Shown here: piece after piece, positions 58,401 to 64,000 of the stretch | How positions within the stretch are numbered: position 1 is the first letter of the stretch | How the letters are laid out: each line of letters opens with the position of its first letter | Assembly (NCBI GenBank): GCA_019787685.1 | Contig: JAHNUO010000006.1 | Location: 620,001-684,000 of the forward strand | Origin: Chiua virens | Taxonomy: Eukaryota; Basidiomycota; Agaricomycetes; Boletales; Boletaceae | DNA: 64,000 bases | Direction: 5' to 3' | The notes under the pieces: model-generated | Seen by the model: only the letters and a program-made list of their open reading frames with translations | Told to the model about the DNA's origin: nothing | Databases searched by the model: none | Translations under genes and position numbers: made by a program

Positions 58401-58650
58401 GAGCACCATCATGACTATGGGCGGAAATACATACAGAACGTTGTCTACAAGCCCAACAGGTACGATGTCAAGCTCAAGATTCACTGGCACAGCTAAATTT
58501 TTACGTCACTGGGATACCAGTTCTCCAGCCTGAGATAATCTCAGATGAAGTCCAGGATCGACCTGACCGACCTTTCCGTACATTCGGGTTCGCACATACA
58601 CGACGAAGAGTTTTCATCGTTCCTTTATCCGCAGGTTGGACAGCGCCATG
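55421..58650. other. Gene-poor stretch with possible gene remnants
   Basis: 3.2 kb with many short frames and no intact gene. Two places look like former exons: 55775-56140, whose second frame reads about 120 open codons rich in Pro/Gly (PIFANGAGAPPGYEG, LDLLEHMNVPSSGG) to a stop, and 57275-57430, where GMKKFFVTARLLSTGIPDDE then IGKQVFLSAKVLKLRF is protein-like. No starts or splice partners join them. Small direct repeats occur at 57890-57915 (CAGGCCTT) and 58383-58400 (GAGCGCT). Decayed genes or an unrecognised gene are both possible. Confidence 0.35.
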
Positions 58651-58685
58651 GTACAAGCTAGTCTTCTACGTACACACAGAGAGAA

Positions 58686-59860
58686 ATGTCCCCAAAGATA
58701 ATGACATCTGCGGGGCTGGTTTCCTGGGTTGGTCTGATCCTCGCTTATTTCCTTGTCTTCGCGCACTTCATCGCCAAGGCTTTGCTACCCGCAGCCCGTC
58801 AACTGTCCTGTGCTCAGATCTCGTCTCGCTCTCCAGGCAGAGTACACGCAGTGTTGAAGAGTACACAGGACCAAGATCACACCCGCCTTCTTCCACCCCA
58901 TCCCGCCGATATCACAGACTCCCAGTCGCTGGCTGCCGCCTTTAGGATCGCAGACGTCATCATGTCCCTCGTGGGTCTACTGCGAGGGACCCGAGAACAG
59001 TTCAAGCGTGTATAGTGGAAGGGCGCGGAAAATGTCGCCAAAACCGCGGCTGGTGTGGGCGCAAAACCCACCCATTTCAGCGCTATAGGTGGAGACGTAG
59101 ACAGCGTCGTTCCCTATTGGAGGACGAAAGCCCTTAGGGAGAAGGCTATTTTCTCTCACTGTCCGAACCCCACCATCTTTCGTCCGAGTATAGCGTTTGG
59201 TCCAGGACATGAGTTCTTCTCGGTGAGTTTTTCTCACATTCTATATGACGGGCTGCGCGTTCAAGCCTTCGTTCGTTGTCTCGGAGATTTGCCAAGTTAG
59301 CCACCGTCCTTTATGCCTGTATTCAACGGGGGAACCACTCGCTTCCAGCCCGTGTTCGCCGGTGACTTAGTTCGTGCGGTTCAAGTAGCATTCGACCCTC
59401 CGGAGACGAGGGGACAGGTTGCTGGAAAGATTCTCGAGGCAGGGGGGCCAGACAGTACGTCAGGAATACTCTCACCTTTCCATTTCGACTGATTCCGAGC
59501 CGAAGTCTCCACATACAAGGAAATCATTGACTTGATGTTACGATACACACAGCGGTGGCGTTCTGCTGTGTCCATCCCTTACAGTGTAAGAATGTTGCAG
59601 GGTCCTCGAACATCTCCCGAAAGTATCTCTCGTGATCGGGTACATGGGTCATCAATCTTTTGCATTACTCATCACCGCTTACCTCTGAGCAGTTCCTTCA
59701 ATTACAGAAAGATGATGAGTCGTTCGCGATTTGAGCAAACCAACCTTTTCGGACTTAATCGTCCGAAAGGCAGGTTTCCCTTTTACCTACACATCTCCTT
59801 TGAATCCATGATCTCGGGTTTAAAGGCATACCAGATATCTCAGATATGGTATACGAACTA
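58686..59860 (+). pseudogene. Broken NDUFA9-like (complex I 40 kDa, NAD-binding) gene
   Basis: The stretch keeps clear family blocks in order: DITDSQSLAAAFRIADV and SLVGLLRGTREQFKRV, WKGAENVAKTA, AKPTHFSAIGGD, YWRTKALREKAI, PTIFRPSIAFGPG, then MPVFNGGTTRFQPVFAGDL, AGKILEAGGPD, and TYKEIIDLMLRYTQ with VSIPYSV. NDUFA9 is an extended SDR-like subunit of mitochondrial complex I. It is not intact: TAG at 59013 replaces the Gln expected before WKGAEN; the N-terminal GAGFLG-type nucleotide motif is in another frame from what follows; the region after MLQG shifts again; and no C-terminal part is recognisable. Length and introns otherwise fit. A working copy should exist elsewhere if this species has complex I. 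A badly sequenced real gene is the alternative, but nonsense plus several shifts favours decay. Confidence 0.75.
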
Positions 59861-60180
59861 CCATAGTTGAGGAGCATGCCACTGTATATGCGACCTCTTG
59901 TCTATCACGGCTGTTTCGCTACCGAATGCGTGCCGGCGAGGTTCGTGTACTACTTTGTAATACTTCGTAAGTGCAACTGACACAATCACAACCTCCATGT
60001 GAATGCCACCTGCATGTTGCTGACTTGTCGATCACACATGGTATTCCAATGCCCGCGCAGCTACTCCGCTTCCGGATATTTCGCCCGAACCACAGTGTGT
60101 CTCAGGCCCTATTTAAAGGAAACCATGCCCTTCGGCCATACTCAGGTCGGTGCATATCCCGTTGTTTCACCAGCACTCAT

Positions 60181-62251
60181 ATGGTGGCGTCAAGTCCTGA
60201 CGGGATTACGATCGAGCCCCGGGGTGCTCCAAACGAATATCTTCCCCCTTTCCCCCTTCACTTGGAACCAGCAACCGGCAAGCTTGAGGGTAGCAAGGAA
60301 GTCAATACCCTCTCCAAACCCCCTGAAATTAATACCAAAAAGAATGCGGACAAGCCATACAGCATATACACGTACTCTGAGAAATGGTTCATCGTGTCCA
60401 TGGCATCTTTAGCAGCATTATTCAGGTAATATCTATTCTGCAATGTGGAATGCCCATTTTAAGCGTGTAAACGTTAGTCCGTTGACAGCCAATATATACC
60501 TCCCAGCGATCCCCACTATAGCAACCGCCTTTAACAAATCGATTGAGCTTATTAACCTGACTGTTACGGTTTACATGGTTTTGCAAGGTGTTTGTAAGGC
60601 CCATCACCTTTCTAGGACAGCGTATTTGTTGTCTGACGATCCCACCGTGTTTAGCTCCTATGATCTGGGGTCTGTTGGCGGATCGCGTGGGACGACGCCC
60701 AATCTTCCTTGCATGTCTGCTGGTGCTGGGCGTAGCTTGCATTGGCCTTGCCTTGGTCCCAACCACAGATTACTGGTTATTAATGCTACTGCGCTGCATC
60801 CAAGCAACTGGCTCTGCGAGTACTGTTGCACTGGGTACGCTGGGTAATGATTTACAAATTCGTGATGGTGTTGATCCAACATACAGGCGCTGGAGTTATC
60901 GGTGATATCGCGACACGTGCTGAACGTGGAAGCTTTTTTGGGTTATTTAGTCTGGGTGCACAGGTATGTTATTCCGTAAGGGCGAAGGGTGTACATCAAT
61001 TGATTGTGAACGATGGACTATGTAGTTCGGACCCACAATTGGACCTGTCATTGGAGGCGTTCTAGCTCAAACAGTGGGATGGCGGTGAGTCCCATCCTGG
61101 AGAGAAACATCATTCCCTCACTGCCTCTTGGATGCAGCTGGATATTTTGGTTGTTGTGCATTCTCTCTATAGGATGCTTCCTTGTCATGATGACGTGCGT
61201 TAACGGTATCATTTGCAACGTTCCGTCGACTCAATGTAGGTGGCAGCTTCTTCCCAGAGACATTACGGCGGCTCGTCGACGATGGCAGTATAATTCCGTC
61301 GAAAATCTACCGACCTCTTGTCCCCTTGGTCGGGACCGGACGACAGAAAGCGACGACAGAATTAGGCCCTTCTCCACCTTTCTCGAATCCGCTTCGCATA
61401 CTGACGTACCTAGATGTGCTCAATCTTTTGCTTTTCAACGGGATCATATATTCAGTATTTTACGCCGTGACTACAACGATCTCCACGCTTTTTCAAGAAA
61501 CGTATCCGTTCTTGGACGAGATTGACATTGGACTGTGCTATTTAGCAATTGGAGGGGGAACAATTATAAGTGGTCTCGTCACAGGGAGGCTCCTTGATAG
61601 GGATTACAGGAAACTGAAGGAAAAAATTGCGGGGGGGTCCGAAACGTCGATGGATCCGGAGAAGTCAGGGCCTATCGAACAGGCTGCAAAGGATGACAGC
61701 TTCCCGATCGAGAAAGCTAGGATGCGAACGACTCTGTTTCACTTGATCGTGTATACCGCATGCTGTGCTGGTTATGGATGGTGCCTCGAGAAACGAGTCA
61801 ACCTGGCGGCACCGCTGGTGCTGCAGATAATACGTATGTCCAACCTCTACGCATACGGGACCGCTGAGTGCTCAGATCGTCGCACATGGCCGCTTCCTTT
61901 TCTAGTGGCTCTTTCAGGAATCGCGATAATGAATATTGTCCAGACTCTCTTGATTGACTTGTTACCGGCGCAGGGTTCCTCTGTCACCGCATGCGTAAGT
62001 TGCCATTCTACCCTAAATGAAAGTATCTTACTAAATGTCACGCCTATGGTCAGAACAACCTAGTGAGGTGTTCGTTGGGTGCCGCCACAGTGTCGATCAT
62101 TGATCTGGTTCTGAAAGCTCTTGGAACTGGATGGACCTACATCTTGCTGGCGGGAATATGCCTTGCTACATCACCGATGATTTGGTTCGCAATGTGGGTT
62201 GGTCCTCGATACCGGGCGAAACGCCATGCAAAACAAAACAATGCATCATAG
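60181..62251 (+). CDS. Major facilitator superfamily transporter, DHA1 (drug:H+ antiporter) type
   Basis: About eight exons from ATG 60181 (exon 1 60181..60425) to TAG 62251; junctions read SPLTANIYLPAIP, GAPMIWGLLADRVGRRP, GAGVIGDIA, FGPTIGPVIGG, WRWIFWLL, MTFFPETLRR, ILALSGIAIM and ACNNLVRCSLG, all in phase; about 520 aa. Twelve membrane helices are expected and most are visible. Motif A (GLLADRVGRRP) and the antiporter-type motif GPTIGPVIGG place it in DHA1, near fungal Qdr/Tpo-like exporters. The 75-residue N-terminal tail and the central loop (GSETSMDPEKSG) are cytosolic. Substrate cannot be told. Intact, in contrast to the pseudogene next to it. Confidence 0.88.
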
Positions 62252-62413
62252 CTTCTTTTCATTCAAGTTTATCACGTCTCGACACGACAATACGTCCACT
62301 CTGTAGCGCACACACAAGATACTGTCTAGAAACAAACCAATCTGGAGGAAGTTGGAGGTTATTTCACGAGATGATGATGATCGAGTCAGATGGGAATCCA
62401 TACATACTGTGTG

Positions 62414-63180
62414 CTACGAGGAATGGGTGGCGATACGTTCTCCAATAGCTTCGAGTTCTTTACTTCCTTCCAGGAGTATTCGAGTACTGTCTGCGATATC
62501 CTTTCGCATGAACTCTATCTCCTCATCCGAAGGTAGTGTGCTGATAAAATCAGAACGTCTCAGGTCTTCGATGATACGCCGCGGCTTGTCACCCCGAATG
62601 AAATCATCCTTGAGACAGCGAATGAGGCGGCTTTTGAGAGCTGGCGCGTAGGTATGGGAGGTACGGATAAGCTGCTCGAGTCTTTGACATGTGGAAGCGC
62701 GATTCTCGACGGCAGCCTGAAAGCGTTCGATGACAAGAACGTTGGTATAGTTGAGTGTGGCAGCGGTTGGGGTGGTACTTTCTCCTCGTTTCGGACTCGA
62801 GCTGGAACTCGAACTCGAACTCGGTTCTCCTTGAGAACCCAAGGAAGAGAGATCGGGCTCGGGGAGTGTGGCTTCGCGAATCAATCGCGCAAAGTGGTCC
62901 TTGCTCGCGAGAGACTTCCGCTTCTGTTTTCGTGACGGCCGGTTCTTTACCATCGCTGCAGATAATGAGTAATACATCGCCGAGACTATACTTTCACCAC
63001 ATACCATCAAAATGCTGATGAATACTGGAGCGGTCTACCCCGTGGCACAGCCTGAATAGAAACAGTTCGATATCGCGTACGGTGGTCCTTTCATCACGCT
63101 CACCTTCAAAATTTGCCCAGAAGGAATGACTCGACGATGTTGTGAAGAAACGCTCCCCCAAGACACGAGAAGATATGTTT
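62414..63180 (-). CDS. Protein of unknown function, 5' end unresolved
   Basis: At least two exons: one ending near 62995 that begins after a splice acceptor close to 63180 (TTTCAG), and 62414 up to about 62952; joined HQHFD|AMVKNRP in phase 1. Visible part about 235 aa. The first exon reads RVLGERFFTTSSSHSFWANF then EGERDERTTVRDIELFLFRL, compact and conserved-looking. The second has a basic start (KNRPSRKQKRKSLASK), a nine-serine run, and a helical C-terminus with SDEEIEFMRKDIADSTRILL. No ATG precedes the first visible exon in frame, so a further 5' exon must lie between 63200 and 63570. No family recognised. Confidence 0.6.
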
Positions 63181-63571
63181 TCTGAAATGAAAAACACTCC
63201 GATGACGACGAGTTACGTGCCAGGTCTAATGAGAGTACAATAGTCTACTGGTTTGTGCTGGGGGGACCGGGATGAGGTCCCTTGCGTGACTGACGGCACG
63301 CGCTGAATAACGATAAGGACGTGAAGTCGAATGAGATACTGCATCGGCGTCCTAAGCGGGTGACTTGGTGAAGAGTGAGCAGTGTCACCACGTGATCCCT
63401 ACTCACTCCGAGTCGTAAAGCAGAACTTGACTCGGATACACTACTTCATGCAGTTTTTTGGGTGCTCGTAGTCTCGCCCCAGGACGTCCTGACAATCCCG
63501 TATTCGTGCTTGCAAGCCCGCTTGGCGCCGACGTCGCCTCGCCGAGTGGCAGCTCTGCAATTCGTACAGAT

Positions 63572-64000
63572 ATGTCGATGCTCTTTCGATGGCATGTTTC
63601 AAGAGTCTCTTCCCCCCTGAGACCGCTTCGCACTCCCGCATTGCGCACACGGCCACCTTCTGTCACGCGTCGCACTTTCGCCGGTACCTCCAAGACCCAG
63701 CTTCCTCAGATCCTCTCCCCACCGCCGCACTTTAGACTACACCCACGTCCTTGGACATGGCGGACCCTCTGGCTTGCACCTATCGTTGGCGGAGTGCTTG
63801 TCTACCTCTCTCCGAGTCCTCAATTACACTTACCTTCCGTTTTCTCGTCCCCTACCCTAATCCCCTGTCCAGAAACTCGGAATTATCCTCAGCGATTCTA
63901 TGACGAAGACATGATTGGCTCACCAGCAGAACCTCAACGCTCAATTCGCCTTCGGCTCATTGGCGTTTTGCAAGGCTACATCTGGGAACCCATTTTAACA
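63572..64000 (+). CDS. Mitochondrial-type protein, possibly an ABC1/UbiB-family kinase (partial, cut by window edge)
   Basis: ATG 63572 opens 143 codons that run off the window without a stop. The N-terminus is Arg/Ser/Thr-rich without acids (MSMLFRWHVSRVSSPLRPLR), a strong mitochondrial presequence, followed by a hydrophobic helix (TLWLAPIVGGVLVYLSP). The last visible residues, RLRLIGVLQGYIWEPILT, resemble the segment before the kinase domain of fungal ABC1 proteins of the Mcp2/Cqd2 kind, where EP.LTA.RF is common. That assignment rests on few residues. Divergent from the unknown gene on the left, with the two starts within about 400 bp. Confidence 0.55.
   Translation, partial: MSMLFRWHVSRVSSPLRPLRTPALRTRPPSVTRRTFAGTSKTQLPQILSPPPHFRLHPRPWTWRTLWLAPIVGGVLVYLSPSPQLHLPSVFSSPTLIPCPETRNYPQRFYDEDMIGSPAEPQRSIRLRLIGVLQGYIWEPILT

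Noticed and set aside
1..64000. CRISPR arrays, insertion sequences, long terminal repeats, prophage or bacterial operons
   Set aside because: No repeated spacer pattern, transposase or reverse-transcriptase motif or long direct or inverted repeat was seen; gene structure is eukaryotic throughout.

Overview
The window is 64 kb of nuclear DNA from a filamentous fungus, most likely a basidiomycete. The genes are dense and intron-rich, with introns mostly 45-60 bp long and single 5-10 kb runs of housekeeping genes. The orthologues have basidiomycete-like features: a SIKE/FGFR1OP2-type STRIPAK protein, a many-intron DMC1, and a large unnamed membrane protein. Gene calls were made by reading conserved protein motifs across GT-AG (and two GC-AG) splice junctions. 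Most exon coordinates given were checked for reading phase.

Layout. 0-10 kb: the end of an unknown gene (+), a SIKE-family gene (-), an R3HCC1L-like gene (+), a disordered-protein gene with a TATA box (+), and a homeodomain-like gene (-). 10-18.3 kb: SKI2 helicase (-), an RFC4-type clamp-loader subunit (-), and divergently from it an organellar-type seryl-tRNA synthetase (+). 18.3-20.7 kb is empty apart from the casein kinase 1 leader. 20.7-26 kb: CK1 (HRR25/hhp1 type), CFD1, and an RRM-like protein (all +). 27-31 kb: a long multi-RRM protein (-). 31.7-35.6 kb: RPB6 (+), a Hst3/4-like sirtuin (-), secreted RNase T2 (-). 36.5-38.5 kb: DMC1 (-), followed by an intron-containing tRNA-Phe (-). 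39-42.4 kb: BDP1 (-) and a zinc-finger gene (+). 42.5-48 kb: a large membrane protein (-) and SHY1/SURF1 (-). 48-52 kb: SLA2 (+). 52.7-55.4 kb: an ion-transport-domain protein (-) and CWC25 (+). 55.4-60 kb: gene-poor, ending in a broken NDUFA9-like pseudogene. 60-64 kb: an MFS transporter (+), an unknown gene (-), and the start of a mitochondrial-type gene cut by the window edge (+).

The genes do not form a pathway. They are a typical mix: RNA turnover and processing (SKI2, CWC25, RRM proteins), transcription (RPB6, BDP1), DNA replication and meiosis (RFC4, DMC1, sirtuin), mitochondria (SerRS, SHY1), Fe-S assembly (CFD1), endocytosis (SLA2) and signalling (CK1, SIKE).

The most unusual observation is a set of single-base frame breaks inside otherwise well-conserved genes (SKI2, RFC4, SerRS, SLA2, the multi-RRM gene), while neighbours such as DMC1, CK1, CFD1, sirtuin and RNase T2 read through cleanly. 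Of the six plus-one breaks, five sit at an NCC codon followed by T, including TCC-TGA and TCC-TAA. Assembly errors are the simplest explanation, but the regularity deserves a check against programmed +1 frameshifting.
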